A DNA stretch of 64,000 nucleotides from Siniperca chuatsi. Its lineage: Eukaryota; Chordata; Actinopteri; Centrarchiformes; Sinipercidae. Both the position numbers and the translations under genes were made by a program. Location: NCBI RefSeq assembly GCF_020085105.1, contig NC_058047.1, positions 17,790,501 to 17,854,500 on the forward strand, in the 5' to 3' direction. Positions 33,440 through 46,235 of the stretch are shown in pieces. Numbering within the stretch: the first letter of the stretch is position 1; each line of letters starts with the position of its first letter. The notes under the pieces were generated by a model. That model searched no databases. It worked only from the letters and a program-made list of their open reading frames with translations, and was not told the origin of the DNA.

Positions 33440-35168
33440 TAATGAAAGGTTTCATTCCAAAAATGGTTTATTGAAAAAGTGTTAAATTAGTTTCATATTT
33501 TGACTCCTTAGAATACATTATGAGACATCTTTTAGGCAGACTGTACCTTTGACATTAATTTATTGTTACATAAGCACAATGCTGACTCCCTATTGCATTA
33601 TTACTTTATTAGCAATAATGCTGAATAAGCAGATACCTGTTTGTTTTTTTACAGTGGATATTTCACTTTGGAATGAAAACTTAAAATTTTATAAACTACA
33701 TTATTAAATAAGGTTGTTAATATTATACAAATCAAATAGTTCTATTAAACACATACAAAACACATTGTTATATATACAACTAGCATAACAAAAAAGAGCC
33801 AAGATCACCCAAAGATATAAGATTAGTATTGTAAAAACTTATTATTTCAGTACTGTAACATTTCAAAGCCAAAGTATTGTTAATGATTGGTTCTAAAGGC
33901 AGTAAATCATTGTTGTGTTGCAGAAACCATACTGGAATGGCAAAATAAAAAATAGAAACAAATAGGTATCATTAAACTTAGTGGTATAAAGTATTCATTT
34001 AAGGCTGCTGTGCACATTAATAGTTATCAAACAACATTCATTCAGTTTCGACTTGGACTTTTGGTCATTGACAAACAACTTCAAAATATTTTACAGGTTG
34101 AGACAATCTGAATGCAGCCGATTCCAGTGAAAAACTAGTGGGTTTGCTTGCATCAAAACAGCAAATTACCAACTTTCTCTTGCTGATAAAGGTGATAGTT
34201 GAGAGTGAATACATTGAAAATGATTTGACAGGTGATATCCAAAAGTATGAGACATAATTAGTGTAACTTGGAAGAAAATGTGCATTTTGAACTGTGTTAC
34301 TTTAGCAGACAGACACACAGAATGACAGAAGATGTTACTTTCCCACACATGTAATAGACATCAACAAAAAATGCATCAGTAAAAATAATTAGTTTGTTAC
34401 TTTGTACAGTATACTGTACCATTATAATAAAGAAAATGTAAGAAAATGACCACAAACACTGCTTTACATATTTTGATCACTTTACAGTGCCTTGGCTATT
34501 ACTTTGGCATTTGATGCTGTAATTTTGACAGGAATTAACTTTTTTTTTTAATTGAAATTAGATGAAACGTTGATCATTAAAGATACAGTAAACAGTAATG
34601 AACATTCTTGATGTATCCAAACCATCAAGACAAACTTTGGTCAGCTGTAGGCGAAAAGGATCAAAGGTGTTTTTGACAAATATATGCTAAAGAAAGACTG
34701 CGACCGCTCCCAAAAAACTCCTGTCAAGCATGGACTGAGGACATTTGGCAAATATCTCCTAAGTGGGAATGAATCAAGAATGCTGTGCTATACTTTAAAA
34801 TTGATGTATAGTGGAGAGATAGGCAAGCACTATTTTATGAAAGTTAAAATCTTCGATTAATTCGAGAACAGATTTAATGTATTTGAGAAAAAAGTTTTGG
34901 ATTGCTCCATATTTCAGAAGGTGCAGGTGGATATGTTAGATAAGTTTGAGTGTGTATGGATCATTCACCAATGACTGATCAGAATGAGCAAGAATTGTGC
35001 AGACTCAGGCATCTGGATATGTCACCTAAAATATTAAATATTTTTGCATTGACGTAGTTATAAAGGCCACGGTGCAACCATCATTTGAATTAGTGGGAGT
35101 CTAAGTATATGAGAGTGTTCGGTCCTTGGCTATTGCATTAGTCTGTGGTTATAAGTAGTGCCACTACA
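33440..35168. other. Intergenic and tax1bp3 3' UTR
   Basis: The tax1bp3 3' UTR runs leftward from 35168. TTTATT on the plus strand (minus-strand AATAAA) occurs at about 33557 and 33604, too far away to assign with confidence. No other feature is recognised. Confidence 0.45.
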
Positions 35169-38100
35169 TTACTGTCTGGGCCCACTTCCCATAGATTGTT
35201 TGACAGCTTCTTCCAACGACTTCCTGGTTACGAGAAGCCGCACCACGTCCTCATTCTTCCTCGTTAGTCTTTTACGAGCCTGGTCGTGGGTCACCACGGT
35301 CATATCCCAGCCGTTCACCTGGGAGGAAGAAAAGAATTTTGTTTGAGAAAAGCTGTAGCCATTTTCTCACATTTCAGTTAGCACCAAGTTGATTAACAGC
35401 AGGTGAGCACCGCACCTATTGGACTCTCTAGTGTACACGTGGTGCCATCTTGTGGATCTAGACGAAAGCTCAATTTCACTACATACCTGCATTATTTTGT
35501 CTCCCATGCGCAAGTCTGCCTTCTCTGCTGGTCCTCCTGGTGTTATCCTGGTCACGTAGATGCCCTTTGGATGAAACAAACACATTCATTATTTCATATG
35601 ATCACAGCTGTATAACGAAGACAGACACTTCAGAAACTTTAGCCCAAGCAGATGATAGGATGACAGTTTATTCAAGTTGCATTCAGGGAGCCAATAACTC
35701 AATGTTGTGAGCAAATACAAGCGTCTAATGCTGATTAATAGTCATGACCATAGTAATACAAGTGGCTTCTAATATCCAGCACATAAACCAACAATAATTC
35801 CTGAACTAGTACTGCAACCAACCATTTTTTCGATTAATTTGCCAATTATTTTCTTGATTATTCGATTGTTTTTGTTCAACCAACAGTCCAAATGTCAAAG
35901 ATATTCAATTTACAATGACATAAAAACATAGAAAAGCAGCACACTCTCACATGTTAGAAGCTGGAACCAAATTCTTGAATTTTTGTTGATGAATGACTTA
36001 AAACAATGAATTGATTTTAAAAATTGTTAATTTTCTGTCAATCGACGAGTTGGTTTAATTGACTAATTGTCTATGTGGAACAGATACTTAAAAAGGGGTA
36101 TCGACCCTGGCACAGCTCGGTGGGAAAGTTCTAGTAATGCTCATAAACATGTCTAAAGAAAAGCCTGAAAGGTTAAAAGAAGACAATATCTAAACCTGAA
36201 GCAAAGTTATTATTCCTCTGTAACAAGGTATCTGTGCCTGGCATCTGTTGGCACATTTCCATCTCTCCAGCTCACACTGTATATACAGTCAGGAGGTTAG
36301 ACACGACTTTGTGTAAACCTGCAGTATTCCTTTCTATGACATCAGTTAGGCGAGTCTGGTTTGTTCCCAACCGAGGCTGCAGGTGATGTGTTCAGGCCTG
36401 TCCCTCATTTATAGCTCACCAAAGTACTGCTCAAGTACCACTGTGCTTCAACAGGACAGGGATTTGATCAGGGACAGAAGACAGGTAGGGTGTTGTATGA
36501 CATAAATCAATGGGTCGCTTTGTGATGGAAATCACATCACAGATTCAACTTTATTGCTGTTTCTGGCTGATGTGAATTACACAACTACAACAGGAGTCAT
36601 CAACAGAGATTTTCTGTACATTATGTTGTATATAGGACTTTGCAGCATTTCACTATTTACTACCATTTATCATCGTTGTTACTGTTTTTATGGATTGTCT
36701 CTGTTGTATTATTACTCTGTATTCTGAGTTGTCCTTGTGTATTTTTAAACCATGGATAACAAATTCAAATTAATTGAGAATTATATGATTTTGTTTAGGT
36801 AAAATATATTTGACTTGATGGGATGAATGTAAGTTTAACTTTTCACCATTTGATTTTGAATAATTGAGCACTTAACTGTCAGATATCAATAATGATAGAC
36901 ACACAGAGGGATGGGATGATATATGATTTTATCATAGATCGGGATAAAAAACACTCAAGATAAGTTGATCGTGGTGAATTTCCATTATCGGGATAATCGT
37001 GAATATGTTCACGAGTGACTTGAAAAGCCCAATGCCAGTTTCTGTATTTCTTAAGTCAGAGGTCAATTATATTTACTGATGAAATTGTTGATGAAATGTA
37101 CCATTTGACATCATGGTAGAGAAGTTAAAAATACAGCCTGATTTAAAAAACAGAGGAATTATCATGTAAGAAAGGACACTCACACAATGTTCCTATTTTT
37201 ATAATTATTTATGTATCATTTATTTATGCGGGGGGACATTATGATTTATGATTACCTTATTAAAGATTGATTGTTTGTTTTTCACTACAAAGGATGTTCA
37301 GTAAAAAAGATGTGTGTCTGATCTGTGATGCAATAAATATATTTGCTTCTTAACTAAATGTAAGGTTAGGCGATTCCAGTATGTTTTAGTGCCATTTCAA
37401 GAGTTTTGAGCATTTTTTGATGATTATCCGGACAATATCGAGAATCGCAATTATTTTAGCCAGGATAATCGTGACATAGACTTACTTTGTCCGTCTTGTG
37501 CTCAGAGAAGGGGTTCTGTCCAGGGTCCTGGTCTATCCCTCCTCCGATACTGAAGCCCAGGATCAGATTATCTCCCTGCCGCAACTTCTGGATCTCAATT
37601 CGTTGCTGTTTGACAGAAAAAAAAAACAAAAACAAAAAATCAGATCCATCTTCATAGGGCATTATCTGGCCAATTTAAAAACCCTGACACACAAAATGCA
37701 TTAAATATTTGTTTAGAACTATTGTTATGCACTGACAAGTCCCTGATCAGGACAACAGTGGATACTGGCTTACTGTTAGAAATCTGAACTGCTGATCTCT
37801 CAGTGCTGCATAGCTGTGTCAATATTGTCTTTACATCAATGTCGCTGAGACAAGTTCCTGTACATTTCCTGTTCTTGTTGATGAAAGAGACTCCAGTTCT
37901 TACTGTAGAAGAACAACTGTTTTTGTTGTAATAGTCCAACTAAAAACCATCACTCCCAAACTCTCCTCAGCAGTTCCTGAAATTACTTATTTGGCTCAAA
38001 TTAAATAAAAGCACAAAAATGTTTTTCAAGGAAATGTGTCACTCTGGATGTTCTTATATGGCAACTGTCATTAACCATAATTGCAACATGAGCTTAACAT

Positions 38101-39821
38101 GTTAATTTAACATGTGCATGCACATTCATTTATATAACAGATCATGTATGTAAATCATAATGAAGTGCAACAGTTTTGAAAATACTGTGCAAAAGCAAAA
38201 ACAGGAAAATGACTGTAAACAGTCAAGCTACCATCCAGTGAGGCAGTGAGCACTGATTTATCCACCACAGGAACATTTCAGCACATGACAAATGGTGGAT
38301 TTCAGAGGCTGTTCCCTAGTAATTGAAGTTCACACTGGAACAGAGACTTTATTAGTGCAGCCCTGCCCTTGACACTGACAAGCAGCTGCAGGCTCACTAA
38401 CCAGATGGATGGATGACTCTTAACACTCCTCAACACAAAGACTGCCTGTGTGTGTGTAGTGATGAATAACCAGACATTGACTGAGTGTTGTGGCTGATAC
38501 AATGAAGTCTGAGGATGTCTGGGGCTTTGTTAACACTGAGTAAGAGTCAGTCAGTGATGACTAACATTTCTCTCTCCCAGTAAAAACAGGTTGGTAGACG
38601 TTCTATAATAATATAATAATAATAATAATAATAATAAAACTTTATTTATAGAGCACTTATCAAAACAAAGTACATAGTGCTTCACAGAGAGAGAAATAAA
38701 ATACCAGAGTGAATGATAAAATACATACAAAACAATAAAATAAACAGACAGCTCAGGTAAAATCAGGATAAGCTTTCCGAAAAAGAGACTTAAAAGAAGA
38801 CACTGACTCAGACAACCTAATTTCTTCGGGCAAATTGTCCCAGATCCTGTTCCTATCCAGGAATAGACAGAAGACCCCTGCCGGAAGATCTCAAACTACG
38901 TGAAGGTTCATAAGGGATTAAAAGGTCTAAAATATAATTTGGAGCCAGGCCATGAAGAGCCTTAAAAGTAATCACTAAGATCTTAAAATCAATCCAAAAA
39001 CAAACATGATTTTACTAAGGAATCAAACAACATAGTGCTGCTTCAATTTATTTATCCAAGCACTTGCCAACTATAATGTTAAACATCCGTGATATACAAA
39101 CGTAATAGTAATACAACGTAATACATTGATAGTGGATGCCACGCTATAAAAGTTGACCTGCATGCTTCCTTAACACTTACCTGCTCCCCGCCCAACTCCG
39201 GCCTCAAAAATACCCAGCTACCCCAGTTATATCTACCACTTCTTTGGCTTAATCATAAAGACATATTTGCTATTGTGGTAATTCCTGCAGCATTTTAAGG
39301 CAGCGTAAAAACACATTACACTTTATTTTCTGTAACTCTGCATGAAAGTCGACCAGGAAGGCCGAATCACTCCGATGGTGACACCCATATGTAAGAGTAG
39401 TTTGCTGTCAGGACATTCACATCCTTTTAATTAACAGTCAACAACAAAATGTTAGCTATATTTTTTTTTATCCCATTTTAATGCCCCATTTCCCGACGCA
39501 ATGATTTAACCAGTTATTTGGTTCAATGTATTACTTCTAGCTGACATTTTGAGAATGCTATGTGGTTGCTGACGAGGTCAGATGCTTCCACAGTGTAACG
39601 TTAGCTAAAAAAAGAAAGTAATGTTGCAGTTAATAAAGCTAGCTAACGTTAGTGAGAGCACCATGGCTAACTAACATTAGCTAGTTAGTTTTGTACTGAT
39701 ACGTTAACGTCCGACCAGACGCTGAACAATGGAGTAACGTTACCGTTGAACGGAAAAAGCCCTAAGTTACTTGCAAACTTACCACAACGGCAGTCACCGG
39801 CTGTCCTGGGACGAAAAACAT
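35169..39821 (-). CDS. tax1bp3: Tax1-binding protein 3, single-PDZ protein
   Basis: TAX1BP3 (TIP-1) is a small cytosolic protein made almost entirely of one PDZ domain. It binds C-terminal motifs of partners such as beta-catenin and rhotekin and blocks larger PDZ scaffolds. Exons in transcript order are 39821-39783, 37605-37486, 35564-35487 and 35318-35169, all ending on whole codons except where the stop falls. They give 128 residues against 124 in human. The protein starts MFFVPGQPVTAVV, then QRIEIQKLRQGDNLILGFSI, GGGIDQDPGQNPF, GIYVTRITPGGPAEKADLRM, GDKIMQ and VNGWDMTVVTHDQARKRLTR. The ILGF carboxylate-binding loop and the GGGIDQDPxQNPF loop are diagnostic. The C-terminal end is SMGSGPRQ, longer than the mammalian SMLS. 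The introns contain a LINE 3' end, a MITE-like repeat and a repeat reaching to the exon 2 donor. Confidence 0.96.
35813..36068 (+). mobile_element. Dispersed MITE-like repeat, copy 2
   Basis: Begins TACTGCAACCAACCATTTTT and CGATTAATTTGCCAATTATT, contains AGATATTCAATTTACAATGA and TTAGAAGCTGGAACCA, and ends with ATCGACGAGTTGGTTTAATT. It is the inverse-orientation partner of 25355-25575. It lies in the tax1bp3 intron between exons 2 and 3. Confidence 0.6.
36900..37478. repeat. AT-rich repeat next to the tax1bp3 exon 2 donor
   Basis: Starts around GATGGGATGATATATGATTT with GATCGGGAT(A) words. GGATAATCGTGA occurs at both 36991 and 37463. The style (GATAATCG, ATTATCGGGAT) is that of old fish DNA-element derivatives. 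Its right edge is about seven bases from the exon 2 splice donor. Confidence 0.4.
38605..39003 (-). mobile_element. L2/CR1-type LINE 3' end
   Basis: Minus-strand reading from 39000: DFKILVITFKALHGLAPNYI, LDLLIPYEPSRSLRSSGRGL, then WDNLPEEIRLSESVSSFKS and LFRKAYPDF. These are the conserved end of ORF2 in L2/CR1 LINEs. After a short UTR comes CTATAAATAAAGT and a (TTA)n tail, seen on the plus strand as the (AAT)n run at 38605-38637. Frame breaks separate the blocks, and the copy is 5'-truncated. It lies in tax1bp3 intron 1. Confidence 0.85.
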
Positions 39822-41309
39822 TTTGTCGCTAGGATGTTTCGGCTAAAAAACGTAGAAACTTGCAACAACTTTTGTTGTAAAAGTCACAGAAAAAGGTCTC
39901 GACTGTGGGACAACTTCCTAGATTGCTAGCTACATGAGTCACAGCGGGCTGATTCCTGGCTGGAAACAAACTGCTTCCCAGATGACGTCACTTCGCATCC
40001 CAGGTTATCGTCTCTGCGCGTTTTGTAGCACGGGGTAGCCAGGGAGGGCGGTGTTTAATGGTTTAGTGGTCAAGGGATTGTTGGTCCTCCATGTGTCCCG
40101 GGACAAGGCTGTGTGTTTCCCTTAAAAGGAACTGGCAAATAGTGACCGCCATTGTGATCCGGCATAGTCCATCCCATCTACTTGAAAGCATATTCTGAGA
40201 AATACACACCACATGCAAGGTCTTGAAGTGCCTCTTTATGTTATGAGGCGAAACAGTCGACCATGTGCAGTAATGTGAGTATCAAGAGGGTAAGGAACTC
40301 ATTTTACACTAATAACTCGTTCTGATAAATTTTATGTACTTACCCCCCCACACACGCTTTTGAGCTCTTTATTTTCCAAATTACAGTCTAGTTTGTATGG
40401 AAGCCAATTACCACCAGGGGGAAAAAACAATCAAAACATTAAAAAAAGATTTAAAAATCATTAAAATAAACATTCATAACTACAACATATTCCAAAAATG
40501 AAGTTAGTAACTCCTGACTCTGAGTTATTTCTAAAATTGTGAGATAATCATGGAAAGTATTATTTAATTAGCCTATTTGTACTTCTATTTAAGTAAAATG
40601 TCAGAGGCAATTCTGCTTGAGAAGGACACTGCAGTGCCCAGCATGGAAAGGACATTTACTGTATTTAAATACAATTTGAGGGGCTTGTAGCCTACTTTAT
40701 TCGAGTCCCTTTAGGCTACATTATATTTATACTCCACTACATTTCAGGGGCAAATATAGAAGTTTTAGCTCCACTTCAGTTTTGAATAACTACAGTTACT
40801 AGTTACTTTGCATATTAAAACAAAACACATGATCATATTGTGAAAGTTGCTGCACTGGCTTTAGTAAAAATTTTAAATCAGACTTGAAATTGCATACTTA
40901 TAGATTGTAGGATCTGAGCACCACCACTATACTCTTTGAGCATCTGATGTGGTTTCCTGCCACTAGATGGTAGTGTTTTCTATTTGTGTGGTAGGGAGAG
41001 CTCTGAACTGATTTGACTACCATACACCATATAATCCGAACCACTGGCATAGTCAAATATTAAATTATTTGATATTAATGTTTTTTATGTCAAAAATATA
41101 AAAAATAACTGATGAATCACTCAATAATTGATCAAATGATTGAAAACAAAAAAGCATAATAACTGCTAATAAAAAGGTTCCTGGTCAAATTAAAAGCTAG
41201 GTCATTACACCACCACAGCATGCACCTCATGACTGAGCGACTGGGACATCACAGAGGCCATAACGTGCAAAACTCAGGGTGATGCAGATTGAACATTTTT
41301 CAAAGGGGA
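39822..41309. other. tax1bp3 promoter flank and intergenic DNA
   Basis: The first 200 bases are GC-richer (CACTTCGCATCCCAGG, TCGTCTCTGCGCG at about 39990-40020), as expected for a housekeeping promoter on the minus strand. Beyond about 40300 it is AT-rich with nothing recognised except short ATTGATCA-type words at about 41100. Confidence 0.5.
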
Positions 41310-41315
41310 TTTATT
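41310..41315 (-). terminator. Candidate polyadenylation signal of hsh2d
   Basis: AATAAA on the minus strand, about 615 bases past the hsh2d stop. It is the nearest canonical signal I noticed. Confidence 0.4.
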
Positions 41316-41710
41316 AGTGCAGTCATGTAGCATAATTCAATGCCTAGTACAGACATATTATCTAGTCATATAAACAAATGTGAAATATTATTGAGATCAC
41401 ATGGTCTAGATGCTTTGTAATCCTCATCTCTAGCTGTTACGAGTACAAAACAAATGTCTGACCAAATCGTTTGCCTTCCGTGTCCAGGAGCTGTGTAACA
41501 AGTTTGACCAGTATCTGTATTTTCTTCCAGCTTCCCTCATCACATTACTGATAACAGTATCTCGTGCTACAGTACAGTATGTGTCCTGTATTCAAAGCAG
41601 CTGACATTAGCCATGTCATTTCTGATTTACAGGCTGCATAAAACTTCCTCCTGCTGCCCTTTCATACGATATTACATTACCAAAGAGGCTTATATAAACA
41701 TTTACCTGAA

Positions 41711-41890
41711 TGGAATGGTTTGACATTTCAGGAAATACACTTAATTGCTTTCTTGCTGAGAGCTGAATGGTAAATATGAAGCTACCGCCAGCAGCCTGTT
41801 AGCTTAGCTTAGCACAAAGACTGGAAACAGGGGGGGGGGGGCAGCTAGCCTGGCTCTGTCCATAGGTAACAAAATCCCTCCAGCAAATCA
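41711..41890. mobile_element. Half copy of the palindromic MITE
   Basis: GGAATGGTTTGACATTTCAG, TTAGCTTAGCTTAGCACAAA and CAGCTAGCCTGGCTCTGTCC match the left arm of the copy at 23012-23438. The right arm is missing. A run of 12 G (41830-41841) interrupts it. It lies 40 bases past the hsh2d stop, in its presumed 3' UTR. Confidence 0.75.
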
Positions 41891-41929
41891 ATCCATCTGT
41901 ACATTACTTTCTAAGGGAGCAGTTGTGTA

Positions 41930-44900
41930 TCAGTAGCCTGGGGCAAAAGGTGGAGGTGGGAGGTACTCCTGAGGTAACTCTCCATCAGTCAGTCTCACAT
42001 GAGTGCAAGTGTAGGAAAATGGTGGACCATTGAAGGTCTGCTCCCCTGTCATCTCCTGGCACTCATTCTCAGTGTTTCCACTCCTGTCAGTCGCCTCCAC
42101 ATTAATCTCTGCGTACATATTCTCCTGCGACGTGCTTCTCTTCTTTTGGAATTTCTTCTTGAGGTTCTTTATGTTGGTGACGAGTGACAGCTTTGCTTCC
42201 TGGTTCTTTACAGACTGGATGTTGGTGCCGAATGGGTGTTCAGTGGCTGTGGGTGTGGAGGGACTGTCAGGCGCAGAGACTGTTCTGATACAAGCCTGGT
42301 TCTGCTTCAGAGGAGGAACAGAACGCCGAGCAGGGACTTCAGGAGGCTGGTTGGATGGAGGGTTGTCGGCTGTATGTCTGTTTCTGGTCATTGGCACAGG
42401 CTGGAGATCATGAACAGCACAGACATTTGTTAGAATAATAATAATAATAATAAAAGGACTTATTACAATTTAATGTTAAAGCCGCTGAAAACTTGGTTTC
42501 AAATCTTACTTATATCTATAAGACATTAAGTAATCATGACTAAATAAACAACACTCAAGTTGAGGGGGGATCTATAGTTAGTTTTTAGTAGTTTAGGAGA
42601 ATCTGCTTCATCAGGACTGTGTGGGTGTGGTTTGATCAGATTTATCGTAGAAAAGGTTTCAGTCATAGTCATCTGGACACTGTTTTCAGAATCAAGACGT
42701 TTCGGCTCCCATCCGGAAGTCATTCTCAATTGTGAAAAAATTGGACGGGAACTGGAAATTTAAGATAATCTGAGTTACATAAGCCCTGCCCTCAGGAGGG
42801 AATTGGGAGGGAATTTCCCTCCTGAGGGAAGTGTTTATGTAAAGCCGAAACGTCTTGATTCTGAAAAGTGTCCAGATGACTACGACTGAAACATTTTCTA
42901 CGATAGAACACTCCTGGACGAATGGGGGACTACACCGTCTTTGATCAGATTTGATTGACAGTGGCCTGGCAATGTAAGGAATTTGATTTAAACATGCTAA
43001 ATTCTGATTTGTGCACAAAAGACATTTTCCTGCCCACTTCAAACCAGTGAAAAAAGCAACAACAGAAACACAAATCTCTCACGAAACAACTAAAGGTGTT
43101 CAAAGTTTGGGAGAAAATGATGTGTTCATATGAACCCATCACCAGCCTCTTGTTACTAACGGGAAGCTGGTTCCAATAAAAACCTTTGAAAATGTCTTGA
43201 GAATCTCTTTGATCAGACAATATTTTGATATAATTTATCTTAAGAATTTAAAGAATAAAAACACAACATCGGTTAACAGTTTTAGCACCAGACAAAATCT
43301 AAAACACTCTACAAGATCACCATTACCATGGCTTTAAGAGGGGAGATGAGGTGTGGAAATTCTTCTTCCAAACTAGGGTAAAGTCTATTTGGAGACAGGA
43401 TTGCAGAGTTCCTCAGGTCATTTGGTCGATGAGGAAGGGCAGGTGGGATATCTTCTTGTGATATTGGGTGACTTACGCTGGCATGCAGGGAGTTGTTTGG
43501 TAGCAAACTTGTGTTAGGGTTTGGATGTCTTTGGGGAAACAGTAGTTCTGCGTAGTCAGTCTTGTCATTCAAGGCCTATGTGAGATGAGACAGAGAGGGA
43601 AAAACAGAACAATTTGTAACTGTTCTCTTTTTGCACGGTGCGCAGGTGGCAAGTAAGTAAGCAAATATTGTGGTTTCAGATGACAGTGGTGACTCTTAAC
43701 TCTAAATGCATGCACTGTAAATGCCTAAAAGCAAATATGTAGTCCTGATGCTTTATTGTAATTTACACAGTTAAAATTTCAAATTTATAATGTATAGAAT
43801 GACTGTTCAGTTACACCTGCACCTGTATGCAGATAGGATAATAAAACATATCCTCACTTGTCCACAAGCGACAGTCAGAACCTCAGTGAAAGGCATGATG
43901 GGATTCCTACGATGAAAATCCACCAGGTCCTGCAGAAACCGGTGGCGCCTGTTCTCCCCTACTATGGTGTAATGGCCGTCCTCCAATACATCAATCATGA
44001 AATGTCTGCAGCGGTTCCCAGCACTGAGGGTGAAAGAGATAGAAAGGAAAGGATATATCAAGAAGAGTGAACAGGACAGAACTTTTTGGACTGTTGGATT
44101 GAGCGTGTTAGTGTAAACTGTCAAATAAAGCCCCTTTAATCCTGAGAACACTCACCAGTACGAGAGAGTGTAGCCAATCCTGCTCTCACTGACTCTGATG
44201 AGGAAGTAGCCAGGAGGCTTGGACATGAGCAGTTCTTCTGCTGTCCTGCACAAACAATTAACATGCCCATTACCACAGGCAAAACCCCCTTTCACACATG
44301 CACTTTAATCTGTAAACGAACTGGCCATTTTATGGGGTGGCATTGTATTTGAACGGGAGCTGGAATCAGTTTGCTGGGAAAGTCACCCTGGGAATTTGTC
44401 ATCTAAAGATCGAAAAGAAACAGCTCAACCTTCAACACATAGCAAAATGTTCTTACCATGCATGGACTTATCACTGAAATAGAATGGTCTGATGAATACT
44501 GTGCATTATACTCTTCTCAATAAAGTAAACTGATGGCGTACACCATGCCTAATAATAATACACACACTGTATATCATCCATTATACAAAACTGTGAATGT
44601 GTAAACTGGGTGTGGACGAAATATAAATCCAATACAAGTAGAAATCTGGCTAAGTATTACAAGTGTAAAGTCCACCATTCAAGAGGCTACTTCTACGATA
44701 AATCTGTGATGAATGTGTATCATAAGTAAACGTGTATAATCAATGTTTTGCCCTCGTACCTGAAACCTGTAGAATAAACCTGTAGATAAAAGATGCAGTG
44801 GTCTAGTTTTGTTGTCTAAAAAATGGAATCTTTATTGTCACATGAATTGCTTCTAAGTCCAGTTAAGTTGTTGTGGTTTTGTGTTTTACCATCACTTAAA

Positions 44901-45535
44901 GGAGCACATACTTATATGGGTTTTTTTAACCTTTGTTGTGTTTATGTGGTTGTCAAGAACTTCCTGAAAAGTTTGTATTACTTTCTGAAAATTTGACATT
45001 TTGGAGATTCAAGATTTTTCCCTGTTGGGGCTGTTTAGGCTTTATTTTTACTCATTAGTCTTATACTGTGGCTGTATTTATGTCTTTCTTTTGTTATTGT
45101 GAAGGACTTTGTAATGTCTGCTCTAGAAAAAGCTACTTAAAAAGTTTTAGTTTTACATTTTTACTTTACTCTTTTTAACCTGATATTAATATTATATATA
45201 CAGCAGAGTAAAAGACATGATGCATCCCAAAGACATAAAACATTGACATAAATAAATGACTATACTAAGAACAATTCTATACTAAAAACAATCACTGCAT
45301 GCTGGAACACAACACTGATCAACCACGGTTTTTTTAAACATGGCTCTCCACATTTCTCCCTGTCTGCCGCCCACTGCTACAGACCATGACAGACTTTGTG
45401 AACTTACTTCCTGGAAATGATCCCATGAAACCATTCTGGGACTATACCGTTCTTGATCACAGACTGGAGCTGGGACTGTGTGAACCAGGTGAAAGCATCA
45501 TGCTGTCCTTGTAACGACTGACTCCACTCCATCAT
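41930..45535 (-). CDS. hsh2d: Hematopoietic SH2 domain-containing adaptor
   Basis: HSH2D (ALX) is a cytosolic adaptor of lymphoid cells with an N-terminal SH2 domain for phosphotyrosine partners and a long proline-containing tail. Coding exons in transcript order are 45535-45408, 44245-44156, 44023-43858, 43575-43327 and 42400-41930, in phase, giving 367 residues (human 352). The SH2 domain spans about 35-128: PEWFHGIISRKTAEELL, GYFLIRVSESRIGYTLSY with the phosphate-binding Arg60, HFMIDVLEDGHYTIVGE and FLQDLVDFHRRNPI. The tail has NDKTDYAELLFPQ and a basic patch NIKNLKKKFQKKRS, and ends LPQEYLPPPPFAPGY, nearly the same as the human end. I chose the ATG pair at 45535; a short upstream ORF overlaps it. 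A non-coding first exon ends at 46177. Confidence 0.93.
42643..42909. repeat. Long inverted repeat in the last hsh2d intron
   Basis: Arms of about 66 bases (42643-42709 and 42843-42909) run from TATCGTAGAAAA to ACGTTTCGGCT in inverted order with only a few differences. A second, nested palindrome (CCCTCAGGAGGGAATT pairing with AATTTCCCTCCTGAGGG) fills the middle. The whole could fold into one long hairpin. It is probably a MITE or foldback element, but I cannot assign a family. Confidence 0.8.
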
Positions 45536-46176
45536 CCTGGGATGAGGCTCATTTAAACCTCCTGTTGAGAAATTCACAGAGCACAAAGACCTGCAAATGT
45601 ATCATTTACAGCTCATTGAGTCCATACATAAGAGGACATACATACAGTACAAACCACATACAGATGTATGAGCTAATCAGTAAAATTCCTGCATTTAGGC
45701 TGGTGTGACCTGGATAACTTGTCGATTATACATTCAAATGCCAATGATTTCAAATCCCTGAAAAATACTGCACCAGTCTGCTTCTTTATATATTTTCCAT
45801 TTCCATTGTTCCTCTTTCAATTACACATAATGTCACTGAATGATTGTAAGGTGAAGTCTGTGATGTAATGTAATGTTAACATTGTTCTTCAGTTGAACTT
45901 TTACATAAAGACAAACCCCATAACAAATTCTTTGTGTTTTTCATCATAAAAAAAACATCATGACGAAATGTAGTCAAGACAGGATATTGTACTATTATAA
46001 CTATTTGCATCAGTTCAGAAGCCAGACCTACTTTAATTTGGTTCATTAAATAAATCTTAAATTTGTAGTTTGAACCCTCAAATAATTAAAAAGGACACTG
46101 GTTCTGTAAATAAAGCTCAATAATAGCTCCTCAGAGATTTCTAGATTCAACATAGTTCACAGCAAAGGTTACTTAC

Positions 46177-46235
46177 CTTCTCTGGCACCTCCGTAATAAA
46201 ATGACACAGCTGATCTCACTCACCTGACAACACCT
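46177..46235 (-). other. hsh2d: Probable non-coding first exon of hsh2d
   Basis: On the minus strand GGTGCCAGAGAAG is followed by an ideal donor, GTAAGTAAC. No ATG precedes it in the visible exon, so translation would begin in the next exon, after the acceptor at 45562 (TTTCTCAACAG). The 5' limit is not known. Confidence 0.5.
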
